Translations under genes and position numbers: made by a program
Source: Claveliimonas intestinigallinarum
GTDB lineage: Bacteria > Bacillota > Clostridia > Lachnospirales > Lachnospiraceae
Reading direction: 5' to 3'
Length of the DNA stretch: 64,000 nucleotides
Assembly: GCA_019115145.1 (NCBI GenBank)
Contig: DXED01000019.1
Span: 62,001 to 126,000 of the forward strand
The notes under the pieces: generated by a model
Seen by the model: only the letters and a program-made list of their open reading frames with translations
The model's database searches: none
Told to the model about the DNA's origin: nothing
In this document: piece by piece, positions 17,500-25,442 of the stretch
How positions within the stretch are numbered: position 1 is the first letter of the stretch
How the letters are laid out: every line of letters starts with the position of its first letter

Positions 17500-18890
17500 T
17501 TTACTCCTTCACGTGTATCCTCAAGGATAATGCCCCTGGCTGCCAGCTCGTCTCTGATCTCATCCGCCCGGGCGAAATCCTTTGCCTTTCTGGCCGCCTG
17601 GCGCTCCTCGATGAGAGCCTCGATGTCCTCGTCCAGCATCTCTGTCTCCTTCACTACGATCAGCCCCAGCACATTGCAGAGCTTCTCCAGCACCTCCAGC
17701 AGCCCTTTCGCGTAAGCGGCGGAGCTGTCCTCGCCGGCAGTGGTATTGCAGTATTTCACAAGGTCAAAGACGGCGGCAATGGCGTCCGCCGTGTTGAAAT
17801 CGTCGTCCATGGCGGTCTCAAAGGCTTTTACATACTCCTCTGTCTTCGCCAGCGCCTCCTTCTCCTCCGGGGACATGTCGGCGGTCTTTGCGTTTTCACT
17901 CAGATACTTCAGGTTCTCCGCCGCGTTCACGATCCTGTCCAGACCATTCTTGGAGGCCTCCATCAGATCCGCGCTGAAGTTTAAGGGGCTCCTGTAGTGG
18001 GCGCTTAGCATGAAGAACCGGAGCACCTGCAGGTCGTACTGCTCGCTGATCTCCCGGACTGTGCGGAAGTTGCCAAGGGACTTGCTCATCTTGTGGTTGT
18101 CGATATTTAAGAACGCGTTGTGCATCCAGTATTTTGCGAATTCCTTTCCGTTTGCCGCCTCGCTCTGGGCGATCTCGTTCTCGTGATGGGGGAACACCAG
18201 ATCCTCCCCGCCCGCGTGAATGTCGATCTGCTCTCCAAGGTATTTCTTTGACATGACAGAGCACTCAATGTGCCAGCCCGGGCGGCCGTCGCTCCAGGGT
18301 GACTCCCAGGAGGGCTCTCCCTCCTTCTTGGGCTTCCAGAGCACGAAATCCAGCGGGTCCTCCTTCTCGTCCTCGCCGCTCACCAGCAGGGTTCTGTTGC
18401 CGGAGCGCAGGTCGTCCAGATTTTTGTGGGACAGCTTGCCGTAGTCCTTGAACTGTCTTGTGCGGAAATAGACTGTTCCGTTCTTCTCGTAGGCATACCC
18501 CTTGTCGATGAGCTGCTGGATCATCTCCACCATGCCGCAGATCTCCTCTGTGGCCAGGGGATTTTTTGTGGCGGGCTCAATGTTCATGCCCTCCATGTCC
18601 TTCTTGCACTCGGCGATGTATCTCTTGGAGATCTCGTCCGCGGACACCCCCTCCTCGATGGCCTTCTTGATGATCTTGTCGTCCACGTCCGTGAAATTGG
18701 AGACAAAATTCACATCGTAGCCCTTGTACTCAAAATATCTCCTGACCGTGTCAAACACGATCATAGGCCTGGCGTTGCCGATATGGATCAGATTGTACAC
18801 CGTAGGGCCGCAGACGTACATCTTGACCTTGCCCTCCTCCAGGGGTACAAACTCTTCCTTTTTCCTTGTCATTGTGTTAAACAGCTTCAT
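17484..18890 (-). CDS. cysS: Cysteinyl-tRNA synthetase
   Basis: A 468-residue class I synthetase charging tRNA-Cys. The HIGH-like motif is in YNLIHIGNARP (about residue 36), the zinc-site Cys in CGPTVYN, WHIECSVMS and HENE segments, and KMSKSLGNF is the KMSKS loop (about residue 268). The start at 18890 overlaps the cysE stop by 14 bases. It is under the same Cys T-box as cysE, as in Bacillus. Confidence 0.97.
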   Translation of the reverse strand: MKLFNTMTRKKEEFVPLEEGKVKMYVCGPTVYNLIHIGNARPMIVFDTVRRYFEYKGYDVNFVSNFTDVDDKIIKKAIEEGVSADEISKRYIAECKKDMEGMNIEPATKNPLATEEICGMVEMIQQLIDKGYAYEKNGTVYFRTRQFKDYGKLSHKNLDDLRSGNRTLLVSGEDEKEDPLDFVLWKPKKEGEPSWESPWSDGRPGWHIECSVMSKKYLGEQIDIHAGGEDLVFPHHENEIAQSEAANGKEFAKYWMHNAFLNIDNHKMSKSLGNFRTVREISEQYDLQVLRFFMLSAHYRSPLNFSADLMEASKNGLDRIVNAAENLKYLSENAKTADMSPEEKEALAKTEEYVKAFETAMDDDFNTADAIAAVFDLVKYCNTTAGEDSSAAYAKGLLEVLEKLCNVLGLIVVKETEMLDEDIEALIEERQAARKAKDFARADEIRDELAARGIILEDTREGVKWKRA

Positions 18891-19587
18891 GTTGCTCCTC
18901 CTTGTCCTCTTCCATCTCTATGGAATTGTCTTTCATGCATTTCATGTGCTTTTCCAGCTCTCTTAATTCCTTCTTCAGGCGGATATTATCCTGCTGGAGC
19001 TCACGGATGTCGTTGCTCACCGGGTCAGGCAGATGCACCTGATCCATATCCTCCCTGGGAATTTTCTGGTCTCCCATCTTCACGATGCGTCCCGGGACTC
19101 CCACCACAGTGCAGTTAGGCGGCACCTCCTTGAGCACCACCGCCCCGGCGCCGATCTTGGAGTTCTCCCCGATGGTAAATGACCCCAGTATCTTGGCCCC
19201 GGCGCTGACCATCACATTGTCCTTCAGGGTGGGGTGTCTTTTCCCCTTCTCCTTGCCTGTGCCCCCCAGGGTCACACCCTGGTAGAGGGTCACGTTGTTT
19301 CCGATGATGGTGGTCTCGCCGATGATAACGCCTGTCCCGTGGTCGATAAAGAGCCCCCTGCCGATCCTGGCGCCGGGGTGGATCTCGATTCCCGTCTTCC
19401 TGGCCGCCCGCTGGGACACCCATCTGGCGAGAAAGTAATGCTTCTTCCGGTACAGCCTGTGGGCCACCCGGTAGCTTAAAATCACCTTAAAGCTCGGGTA
19501 GAGAAACACTTCCCAGTTGGACTTGATGGCCGGGTCTCTCTCCCGGATCACCTGTATCTCTTCCCGAATATATTTTACAAGTCCCAT
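18877..19587 (-). CDS. cysE: Serine O-acetyltransferase
   Basis: A 236-residue enzyme making O-acetylserine from serine and acetyl-CoA, the first step of cysteine synthesis. An N-terminal helical part (1-65) precedes a left-handed beta-helix of hexapeptide repeats (about 68-180: IEIHPGARIGRGLFIDHGTG, GVTLGGTG, ILGSFTIGENSKIGAGAVVL). The last 50 residues, after the VVGVPGRIVKMG seal, are charged and coiled-coil-like, longer than in the short CysE forms. AGGAGG-like GGGAGGA lies 6 bases before the ATG. It is the first gene after the T-box. Confidence 0.94.
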   Translation of the reverse strand: MGLVKYIREEIQVIRERDPAIKSNWEVFLYPSFKVILSYRVAHRLYRKKHYFLARWVSQRAARKTGIEIHPGARIGRGLFIDHGTGVIIGETTIIGNNVTLYQGVTLGGTGKEKGKRHPTLKDNVMVSAGAKILGSFTIGENSKIGAGAVVLKEVPPNCTVVGVPGRIVKMGDQKIPREDMDQVHLPDPVSNDIRELQQDNIRLKKELRELEKHMKCMKDNSIEMEEDKEEQHEAV

Positions 19588-19680
19588 ATCCTTCCTCCCT
19601 TTTCTGGTCTTTCCATGTCAGGGGCGCGCCGCCATGCCGCAGATCGGCCGGGGAGTCCAAAGGGACTTTCCAGGAGAATA

Positions 19681-19945
19681 AAAAAGTCTCTTACAATACA
19701 TGTAAGAGACGAATGATGATCCGTGGTTCCACTCCTTTTGAAAGCACCCGCCTGCCTTGCGCACGCAGCTGCTCCCCGCTTTCCGGCTGATAACGCCCGC
19801 CCTCGCGTACCCGGCTAGTCAGCGCCGCACTCTTCTGAGCGCCCTCCTTTCGCCGGATCAACTCCCGGATGCACTTCATACGGATCTCGCCCGGAGCTGC
19901 TTTCAGCCGGTGACAGCTCCTCTCTGGTGGCTCCCTTCCATATTA
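19681..19945 (-). ncRNA. T-box riboswitch specific for tRNA-Cys, controlling cysE-cysS
   Basis: The conserved T-box core AGTGGAACCACGG lies at 19721-19733, followed by a perfect terminator (GTCTCTTACA at 19701-19710 with TGTAAGAGAC at 19686-19695) and a T run at 19681-19685. Upstream, the Stem I specifier loop reads ATGAAG-TGC-A with the Cys codon TGC at 19871-19873 (plus-strand gca). The antiterminator UGGA would pair with UCCA, and tRNA-Cys has U73, which agrees. When uncharged tRNA-Cys is high, the antiterminator forms and transcription continues into cysE. Stem II/IIA details were not resolved by eye. Confidence 0.93.
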
Positions 19946-19981
19946 CTCTTTCCGTTCTCCGTTTTTACCGCTATAGCTACT

Positions 19982-20010
19982 ATAGTATGTGAAAAGCCGG
20001 AATTTGTCAA
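19982..20010 (-). promoter_or_regulatory. Promoter of the T-box cysE-cysS-mrnC-rlmB-sigH operon
   Basis: A perfect TTGACA (20005-20010), 17-base spacer and TACTAT (19982-19987), directly upstream of the T-box Stem I. Confidence 0.75.
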
Positions 20011-20047
20011 CCTCCGCCGGGCAGAGTTTTCTCTTTTTCCGGTTCGG

Positions 20048-21046
20048 TCACACTACCTCGTTCAAATAAACAGGAGACAGCGGAACGATTTTTTTCAGCT
20101 CCTCCTTCATCCTCTCCGTCACCGTGACTCCCTTTTCCTTTTCAATATCGTCCGGTGAAATCCTTCCAAAGACAAGCTTTGTGAGCGCCTCCACAGTCAG
20201 AGTGCCCTCGCTGTTCTCCGGCTTTCCCTCCATCAGCATGACTCCGGAAAACTCCGTCCCCGTCATCATGAACACCTGGTTGTTCTCAGGGATGATGGGA
20301 TCTGTCACCTGAAAGCACACAGCTGTCAGATAGTTCAGCTCCAGAAGAAGGAGCAGCCTTTTCACATTCACCGGGCGGACCATGATCTTTGGTCTCTCCT
20401 CCGGCAGTTCCTCCACCGCAGGCAGGCAGTCCACAATCCGGCCCTCCTGCTCGCAGACCATCAGGCACCCCCCATCGCTTTCATATTCCCGGATGAGCCG
20501 CTCGTAGTAGGCCTGATCCCGCTTCGCATAGACCTTATACCGGCCCTTCAGCTCACTTTCGGCCATATCCGCAATGTCCGCCGCATCCGCCGAAAGGGCC
20601 TTTCTTGCGCTCCAGCCATCGGGAAGCTCCTCCTCCCCCCGGAAGTATCTTCGCTCCTGTTCATATACTGTGGAAAAGCCGTGAGGCAGATAGATCCCCT
20701 CCGCCGCCGGCATGAGGAAGGTAAAGGGCTCTCCTGCCCGGTACATATCCCGGAGGGCCGTCTTTAAGAGAGCCGCCATATACCCTCTCTTCCGGTAGGC
20801 CTCCTCCGTGGCCACCGCCACGATATAGTGAGAGGGCTCCTCCCTTCCGTTTACCATCAGGGTGTAGGGGTTGAGGTGGAGCATAGCCCGCATGCCGCCC
20901 TCCTCCTCCACTACATAGATGGTGTTGTCCTTCGTCTTTTCTGTATAGTAATAATCCACAAAGGAGGGGCTGTCCTCGGAGAAGATCTCCTCATACAGTC
21001 TCCGGGTGCCGCCCTTCTCCCCGTCTTTCAGTTTTCTGATCCGCAT
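20048..21046 (-). CDS. GNAT N-acetyltransferase, Eis-like
   Basis: A 332-residue protein with an N-terminal GNAT domain (about residues 1-150) whose acetyl-CoA loop is VATEEAYRKRGYMAALLK, and a C-terminal part (about 220-320) with the SCP2-like layout of Eis-family enzymes (GTLTVEALTKLVFG). Eis-type enzymes acetylate amines such as aminoglycosides or polyamines; the substrate here is unknown. It lies 6 bases after ispF, on the same strand, and is the last gene of a three-gene run. Confidence 0.85.
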   Translation of the reverse strand: MRIRKLKDGEKGGTRRLYEEIFSEDSPSFVDYYYTEKTKDNTIYVVEEEGGMRAMLHLNPYTLMVNGREEPSHYIVAVATEEAYRKRGYMAALLKTALRDMYRAGEPFTFLMPAAEGIYLPHGFSTVYEQERRYFRGEEELPDGWSARKALSADAADIADMAESELKGRYKVYAKRDQAYYERLIREYESDGGCLMVCEQEGRIVDCLPAVEELPEERPKIMVRPVNVKRLLLLLELNYLTAVCFQVTDPIIPENNQVFMMTGTEFSGVMLMEGKPENSEGTLTVEALTKLVFGRISPDDIEKEKGVTVTERMKEELKKIVPLSPVYLNEVV

Positions 21047-21052
21047 CCTCTC

Positions 21053-21634
21053 TCACCTGTCCTTCCGCTGCCCGGACTGTCTGGGGCAGCCGCTGCAGGA
21101 GGCGCACCCTGCCTCCTCGCTTTGACCCTCCTGCTCCAGCCGGGGCTCATAGCTGTAGTTGGCGATGGTCTCCAGGCAGGCCGCCGCCTGAGCCGCGATC
21201 CCCTGACCGCTGCCAGTAAAGCCAAGGCCTTCCTCTGTGGTAGCCTTGATATTGACCTGATCCTTCCGGATACCCAGGGCCCTGGCCACATTATCCCGCA
21301 TCTCCCCGATATAGGGGGCCAGCTTCGGGCGCTGGGCGATGACAGTGGCGTCAATGTTCCCGATGACGTAGAGCTCCTGGGCCACCAGCTCTCCCACGCG
21401 CTCCAGCAGCTTCATGCTGGAAGCGCCCCTGTAGGCCTCGTCCGTGTCGGGGAAATGCCGCCCGATATCTCCCAGAGCCGCTGCCCCCAGGAGGGCGTCC
21501 ATGATGGCGTGGAGGAGCACGTCCGCGTCAGAGTGCCCCAAAAGTCCCTTCTCGTAGGGGATCTCCACGCCGCCCAGGATCAGCTTCCTGTCCTCTGTCA
21601 GTCTGTGCACGTCGTAGCCTGTTCCAATCCTCAT
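21053..21634 (-). CDS. ispF: 2-C-methyl-D-erythritol 2,4-cyclodiphosphate synthase with a Cys-rich tail
   Basis: The enzyme closes CDP-ME-2-phosphate to MEcPP in the non-mevalonate isoprenoid pathway. RIGTGYDVHRL (residues 2-12), HSDADVLLHAIMDALLGAAALGDIG, and KATTEEGLGFTGSGQGIAAQA identify it, including the metal-binding Asp-x-His. The family is normally about 157 residues; this one has 193, and the extra tail carries a CxxCxxC group and ends in basic residues. It sits between the membrane protein and the GNAT gene with gaps of 3 and 6 bases. Confidence 0.95.
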   Translation of the reverse strand: MRIGTGYDVHRLTEDRKLILGGVEIPYEKGLLGHSDADVLLHAIMDALLGAAALGDIGRHFPDTDEAYRGASSMKLLERVGELVAQELYVIGNIDATVIAQRPKLAPYIGEMRDNVARALGIRKDQVNIKATTEEGLGFTGSGQGIAAQAAACLETIANYSYEPRLEQEGQSEEAGCASCSGCPRQSGQRKDR

Positions 21635-21637
21635 CTT

Positions 21638-21982
21638 CTATTCCCCGCTTTCCTCTTCGTCCTGGGACTGCACCCCGGTCAGCCCCGCGCTTTGTGTCCC
21701 GGTCTGCCCTGCGTCCTGCGCCTCGATCTCATCAATCTCCTGCTGCATGTCCTCGTCAGAGGAAAGCTCCTCATCCAGCTCTTCCTCTACCGGCTTGGTC
21801 ATATTCCGGATAGCATAGACGATCAGCCCGATGCCGAACACAGCAAACAGCACGCCCGCCACCACAAATCCTATATATCCCTCCGGCTTCTGGTTCATGA
21901 CATCCATGACAAGCTGTACGCCTGTGTAGGTGAGGTATCCTCCCACAATGATCCAGAGCCAGTCTCTCGTTTTTCCATTCAT
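21638..21982 (-). CDS. Two-helix membrane protein with acidic tail, function unknown
   Basis: A 114-residue protein with hydrophobic segments at about residues 8-27 and 36-58 and a strongly acidic C-terminal tail with Gln/Gly/Thr-rich stretches. The N-terminus reads MNGKTRDWLWIIVGGYLTY. It is the first gene of the run leading into ispF, with a good promoter at 22018-22047, so it may be an accessory of the membrane or merely cotranscribed. No recognised family. Confidence 0.7.
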   Translation of the reverse strand: MNGKTRDWLWIIVGGYLTYTGVQLVMDVMNQKPEGYIGFVVAGVLFAVFGIGLIVYAIRNMTKPVEEELDEELSSDEDMQQEIDEIEAQDAGQTGTQSAGLTGVQSQDEEESGE

Positions 21983-22017
21983 AGTATGCGCTCCTCCATT
22001 TTTTCATATGTAGTACA

Positions 22018-22047
22018 AGTATATAATTTCCACCGGGATCTTGTCAA
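22018..22047 (-). promoter_or_regulatory. Promoter of the membrane protein-ispF-GNAT run
   Basis: A perfect TTGACA (22042-22047), 18-base spacer and TATACT (22018-22023), 36 bases before the start at 21982. Confidence 0.7.
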
Positions 22048-22114
22048 TGAGCGGCGCCGCCCGCAGACAAAAAAATACGGCACCGGATGATCTCCGATGC
22101 CGTATCTCTGGGAG

Positions 22115-22188
22115 TAGCGGGAACTGGATTCGAACCAGCGACACTACGGGTATGAACCGTATGCTCTAGCCAACTGAGCTATCCCGCC
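22115..22188 (-). tRNA. tRNA-Met (anticodon CAT), elongator type
   Basis: A 74-nt cloverleaf: acceptor GGCGGGA with TCCCGCT (G1-U72 wobble), D arm TAGCTCAGTTGGCTAGAGC, anticodon arm TACGG-TTCATAC-CCGTA, T arm GGTTCGAAT. The first pair and the anticodon stem lack the initiator GGG/CCC pairs, so it is the elongator. An Ile-CAU (lysidine) gene is less likely but cannot be wholly excluded. No encoded CCA. Confidence 0.88.
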
Positions 22189-22196
22189 ATAGTATA

Positions 22197-22269
22197 TGGG
22201 GCCTATAGGGCTCGAACCTATGACCCTCTGCTTGTAAGGCAGATGCTCTCCCAGCTGAGCTAAGACCCC
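22197..22269 (-). tRNA. tRNA-Val (anticodon TAC)
   Basis: A 73-nt cloverleaf: acceptor GGGGTCT with AGGCCCC (one G-T mismatch-type pair), D arm AGCTCAGCTGGGAGAGC, anticodon arm TCTGC-CTTACAA-GCAGA, T arm GGTTCGAGC, discriminator A, no encoded CCA. It lies 8 bases upstream of tRNA-Met on the same strand, so they are cotranscribed. Confidence 0.95.
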
Positions 22270-22417
22270 ATATTTTCTGGTCTCGCGGACTGCTTTCCCG
22301 CAACCCGCTTTGCTATTATACTATTGATTTCGAGCAAATGTCAACACTTTTTTTACATTTTTTCTCATTTTTTTCGAGAGTCCCTCAAAGGCCGGTTTTT
22401 CGGCATTTTCCGCCCCA

Positions 22418-23035
22418 TCAGAGAAGTCCCGGGTCGATCCGGCGGTCCCGGAAGTAAAATTCCCTGTCCCGTTCGCCGATGGGCCTCATCACCCGGCAGG
22501 GGTTCCCGGCCGCCACCACATCCGCCGGGATGTCCTTTGTCACCACGCTGCCGGCCCCGATGACCGTGTTGTCCCCCACAGTCACGCCGGGCAGGAGGAT
22601 GGCCCCCGCGCCGATCCAGCAGTTTCTCCCCACATGGACCGGCATATTGAACTGGTACTCCTGCTCCCTGAGTGAGGGGAGCACAGGATGGCTTCCCGCA
22701 GCAATGATGACGTTAGGTCCGATCATGGTGTGGTCGCCCACATAAATATGGGTGTCGTCCACCATCGTCAGATTAAAGTTGGCATAGATGTGGCTGCCAA
22801 AGTGGACATGCCTTCCGCCCCAGTTGGCGTAGAAGGGCGTCTCAATATAGCACCCCTCCCCGATCTGCGCAAACATCTTCTCCAGCAGCGCCCTCTTCTC
22901 CTCTCCCCTGGACGGCTTCAGATGATTGTACTCATAGAGAAGATCCAGGCAGGCCGCCTGCTCCTTAAGAAGATCCCCGTCCGTGGGCAGATAGAGCGCG
23001 CCTCCGTGCATTTTCTTTTCTGCTTCCCTGTCCAT
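22418..23035 (-). CDS. Sugar O-acetyltransferase (maltose/galactoside acetyltransferase family)
   Basis: A 205-residue hexapeptide-repeat enzyme. An N-terminal mac domain (about residues 8-60) is followed by a left-handed beta-helix with YANFNLTMVDDTHIYVGDHT, the catalytic His in IAAGSHPV, and the closing GNPCRVMRPIGERD. It transfers acetyl from acetyl-CoA to sugars such as maltose or galactosides, usually a detoxification role. GGAGG lies 8 bases before the ATG. No sugar operon is adjacent. Confidence 0.9.
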   Translation of the reverse strand: MDREAEKKMHGGALYLPTDGDLLKEQAACLDLLYEYNHLKPSRGEEKRALLEKMFAQIGEGCYIETPFYANWGGRHVHFGSHIYANFNLTMVDDTHIYVGDHTMIGPNVIIAAGSHPVLPSLREQEYQFNMPVHVGRNCWIGAGAILLPGVTVGDNTVIGAGSVVTKDIPADVVAAGNPCRVMRPIGERDREFYFRDRRIDPGLL

Positions 23036-23073
23036 ATCTCGTCCCTCCGCTTGCGAATTCTCATGATGCTTTC

Positions 23074-23082
23074 ATTATAGCA
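23074..23082 (-). promoter_or_regulatory. Extended -10 promoter of the O-acetyltransferase gene
   Basis: TGCTATAAT on the minus strand, 39 bases before the start; no good -35 is seen. A short hairpin GCAGA-AAAA-TCTGC overlaps its upstream edge. Confidence 0.4.
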
Positions 23083-23110
23083 GAAAAATCTGCCTGGGAC
23101 GACCTGTTTG

Positions 23111-23719
23111 TCAGATGAGCGCAAAGAAGCTGACCAGCAGCCTGCACCCGTAAAAGAGGATGACGACGCCGCAGACAATGTTGATGGCCCGCAGCACCCT
23201 GGAGTTAAACCGGCTGCTGAAGGCGGAGATCACCAGCGTCAGCCCTGTAAACCACAGGCAAGAGGCTGTCCCCACACCGCAGATAAAGGGGATGGACCGG
23301 GATGCCGGCAGCGTCACCCGGAAGGCACCCAGCATCATCGTCCCGTCCACGATGGCCTGGGGATTACACCAGGTCACAACGCAGGCGGAATAGACTGTTT
23401 TCCTAAGTGACATGGTCTCCCCGGAACGGTCTATGTCCTGCGTCTTTGCCCGCAGCAGGCCTGCCCCTATGAAAATAACGACAATGCTCCCCGCCAGCAG
23501 AACGACCATCTGCAGCCATTTCCACCGCTGCATCACAGCGCCAATGCCGAAAAAGCAGGCCAGCGCCAGCGTCACGTCAAAAAAGATGACGATCAGCGCT
23601 GTCGCCAGGGCACGGCGGCGCGTGTGGGTCAGAGCCCCGTTGATGACGAAAAGATTTTGCAGCCCAATGGGCGCCACATAGGCAAGCCCTATGGACAGCC
23701 CCTGAAGGAAAAATCCCAT
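23111..23719 (-). CDS. LysE-family amino-acid exporter
   Basis: A 202-residue membrane protein with six hydrophobic segments and the LysE/ArgO N-terminus (GLAYVAPIGLQNLFVINGAL). VTWCNPQAIVDGTMMLGAF is the second family block. It should export a basic or other amino acid, by analogy with ArgO/LysE. The start at 23719 is preferred over 23743 because AGGAGGAGG lies just upstream. It is separated from gdhA by a strong terminator, so it has its own expression. Confidence 0.88.
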   Translation of the reverse strand: MGFFLQGLSIGLAYVAPIGLQNLFVINGALTHTRRRALATALIVIFFDVTLALACFFGIGAVMQRWKWLQMVVLLAGSIVVIFIGAGLLRAKTQDIDRSGETMSLRKTVYSACVVTWCNPQAIVDGTMMLGAFRVTLPASRSIPFICGVGTASCLWFTGLTLVISAFSSRFNSRVLRAINIVCGVVILFYGCRLLVSFFALI

Positions 23720-23758
23720 AGCCTCCTCCTCATACTGTGCCAAAAATATTTCTGTAGC

Positions 23759-23787
23759 AAAAAACGGCGCAGCCGCGCCGTTTTTTT
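23759..23787. terminator. Terminator of gdhA
   Basis: AAAAAACGGCGC-AGCC-GCGCCGTTTTTTT, a perfect hairpin with A and T runs on both sides, 66 bases past the gdhA stop. Confidence 0.9.
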
Positions 23788-23852
23788 ACTTTTTATATGC
23801 ATGCCGCATCCCTCCGGGACGAATCCCAGGGCGGCGAAGCTCCGGGCAGCTC

Positions 23853-25187
23853 CTAGACGATGCCCTGAGCCTCCATTGCGTTTACAACCTTCTCGAAGCC
23901 CGCGATGTTTGCTCCCATCACGTAGTTTCCTTCATGACCGTATCTCTTGGCAGCATCAGCCATGTTGTGGCAGATGTTGACCATGATGTTCTTAAGCTTG
24001 CTGTCCACTTCCTCAAATGTCCAGCTCAGGCGCTCGCTGTTCTGGGACATTTCCAGAGCAGATGTGGCAACGCCGCCGGCGTTTGCAGCCTTTCCAGGCG
24101 CGAAGAGCACGCCGTTCTCCTGCAGGTACTCAGTAGCCTCCAGAGTGGTGGGCATATTGGCACCCTCTGCAACCGCGATGCATCCGTTGGCAACGAGAGC
24201 CTTGGCATCCTCAAGGTGCAGCTCGTTCTGTGTCGCGCAGGGAAGAGCGATGTCAACCTTCACGCCCCACACGCCTCTGCCCTCGTGGTACTCAGCGTTC
24301 GGGCGATACTTTGTGTACTCGGAAAGTCTTGCTCTGTTGACTTCCTTGATCTCCTTTACTGCCGCAAGGTCAATGCCCTCAGCGTCGTATACCCAGCCTG
24401 TGGAGTCGCTCATTGTGACAACCTTGGCGCCCATCTGCTGCGCTTTCTCTGTAGCGTAGATGGCAACGTTTCCGGAACCGGACACTGCGATAGTCTTGCC
24501 CGCGATGTCCTTTCCGTTCATCTTGAGCATCTCCTCTGTCAGGTACAGAAGGCCGTAGCCTGTAGCCTCTGTTCTAACCAGGGATCCGCCGTATGTCAGT
24601 CCCTTTCCTGTCAGAACGCCCTCGTACAGTCCGCGGATGCGCTTGTACTGTCCGAACATGTAGCCGATCTCTCTTGCGCCTGTTCCGATATCTCCGGCCG
24701 GAACATCTGTGTCAGCGCCGATATATTTGCATAACTCTGTCATAAAGCTCTGGCAGAATGCCATCACTTCTCTGTCTGATTTGCCCTTGGGATCGAAGTC
24801 AGATCCGCCCTTGCCGCCGCCGATCGGCAGTCCTGTAAGGGAATTCTTGAAAATCTGCTCAAATCCGAGGAATTTGATAATACCAAGGTTTACAGAGGGA
24901 TGAAGACGAAGTCCGCCCTTGTATGGTCCGATCGCGCTGTTAAACTGTACGCGGTATCCTGTGTTTACCTGGACCTGTCCATTGTCGTCTACCCACGGCA
25001 CACGAAATTTGAACTGTCTCTCCGGCTCAGTCAGTCTCTCAAGAAGCGCTTCCTTTCTGTATTTCTCCTCATTTGCCTCGATTACAGGTCTTAAGGACTC
25101 AAGCACTTCCTTGACAGCCTGATGGAACTCCGGCTCCGCCGGGTTCTTGGCCACAACTCTTTCAATCACTTCATCAACATATGACAT
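23853..25187 (-). CDS. gdhA: Glutamate dehydrogenase, NADP-type
   Basis: A 444-residue hexameric-type GDH that interconverts 2-oxoglutarate plus ammonia and glutamate. The active-site lysine is in PIGGGKGGSDFDPKGKS, PAGDIGTGAREIGYM follows, and the Rossmann fold has VSGSGNVAIYATEKAQQMGA with a Ser-Asp later, typical of NADP forms. The frame is open up to 25370, but the start at 25187 has AAGGAGG 8 bases upstream and gives the family N-terminus. A terminator-like hairpin stands 41 bases upstream of the start, inside the leader. Confidence 0.95.
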   Translation of the reverse strand: MSYVDEVIERVVAKNPAEPEFHQAVKEVLESLRPVIEANEEKYRKEALLERLTEPERQFKFRVPWVDDNGQVQVNTGYRVQFNSAIGPYKGGLRLHPSVNLGIIKFLGFEQIFKNSLTGLPIGGGKGGSDFDPKGKSDREVMAFCQSFMTELCKYIGADTDVPAGDIGTGAREIGYMFGQYKRIRGLYEGVLTGKGLTYGGSLVRTEATGYGLLYLTEEMLKMNGKDIAGKTIAVSGSGNVAIYATEKAQQMGAKVVTMSDSTGWVYDAEGIDLAAVKEIKEVNRARLSEYTKYRPNAEYHEGRGVWGVKVDIALPCATQNELHLEDAKALVANGCIAVAEGANMPTTLEATEYLQENGVLFAPGKAANAGGVATSALEMSQNSERLSWTFEEVDSKLKNIMVNICHNMADAAKRYGHEGNYVMGANIAGFEKVVNAMEAQGIV

Positions 25188-25227
25188 TGTTTTCTTCCTC
25201 CTTGATCTTCTTATCAGGCGGAAGCCA

Positions 25228-25255
25228 TAAAAAAGAGCAGGCATAAGCCTGCTCT
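25228..25255 (-). terminator. Terminator-like hairpin in the gdhA leader
   Basis: AGAGCAGGC-TTAT-GCCTGCTCT followed by six T residues on the minus strand. It lies after the candidate gdhA promoter (25282-25310) and 188 bases past purL, so it may either end purL messages or attenuate gdhA. Confidence 0.75.
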
Positions 25256-25281
25256 TCACTAGACCTCTTTGCCTCTTTAAC

Positions 25282-25310
25282 AGAATAAAATATTCCGGGG
25301 CAAAACACAA
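25282..25310 (-). promoter_or_regulatory. Candidate gdhA promoter
   Basis: TTGTGT (25305-25310), 17-base spacer, TATTCT (25282-25287) in an AT-rich 255-base intergenic region. Confidence 0.45.
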
Positions 25311-25442
25311 GTATTTTTTGCATTTTTTATGATTTTTCTGCAACTTTATACTTTCATTCCTGCATTTCAAGCTGTGTTTAGTACTTTTTTACAGAAACTT
25401 TGCAACATTGCACTTGTGAAAATGCATTTTTATCCATGTGTT

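Larger units (their letters stand above)
19588..20047 (-). other. 460-base control region of the cysE operon
   Basis: This gene-free stretch holds, in transcription order, the promoter at 19982-20010, the T-box leader at 19681-19945 and a 93-base segment between the terminator and cysE with no feature seen other than the cysE ribosome site. The first 37 bases after the GNAT stop (20011-20047) show nothing. Confidence 0.7.
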
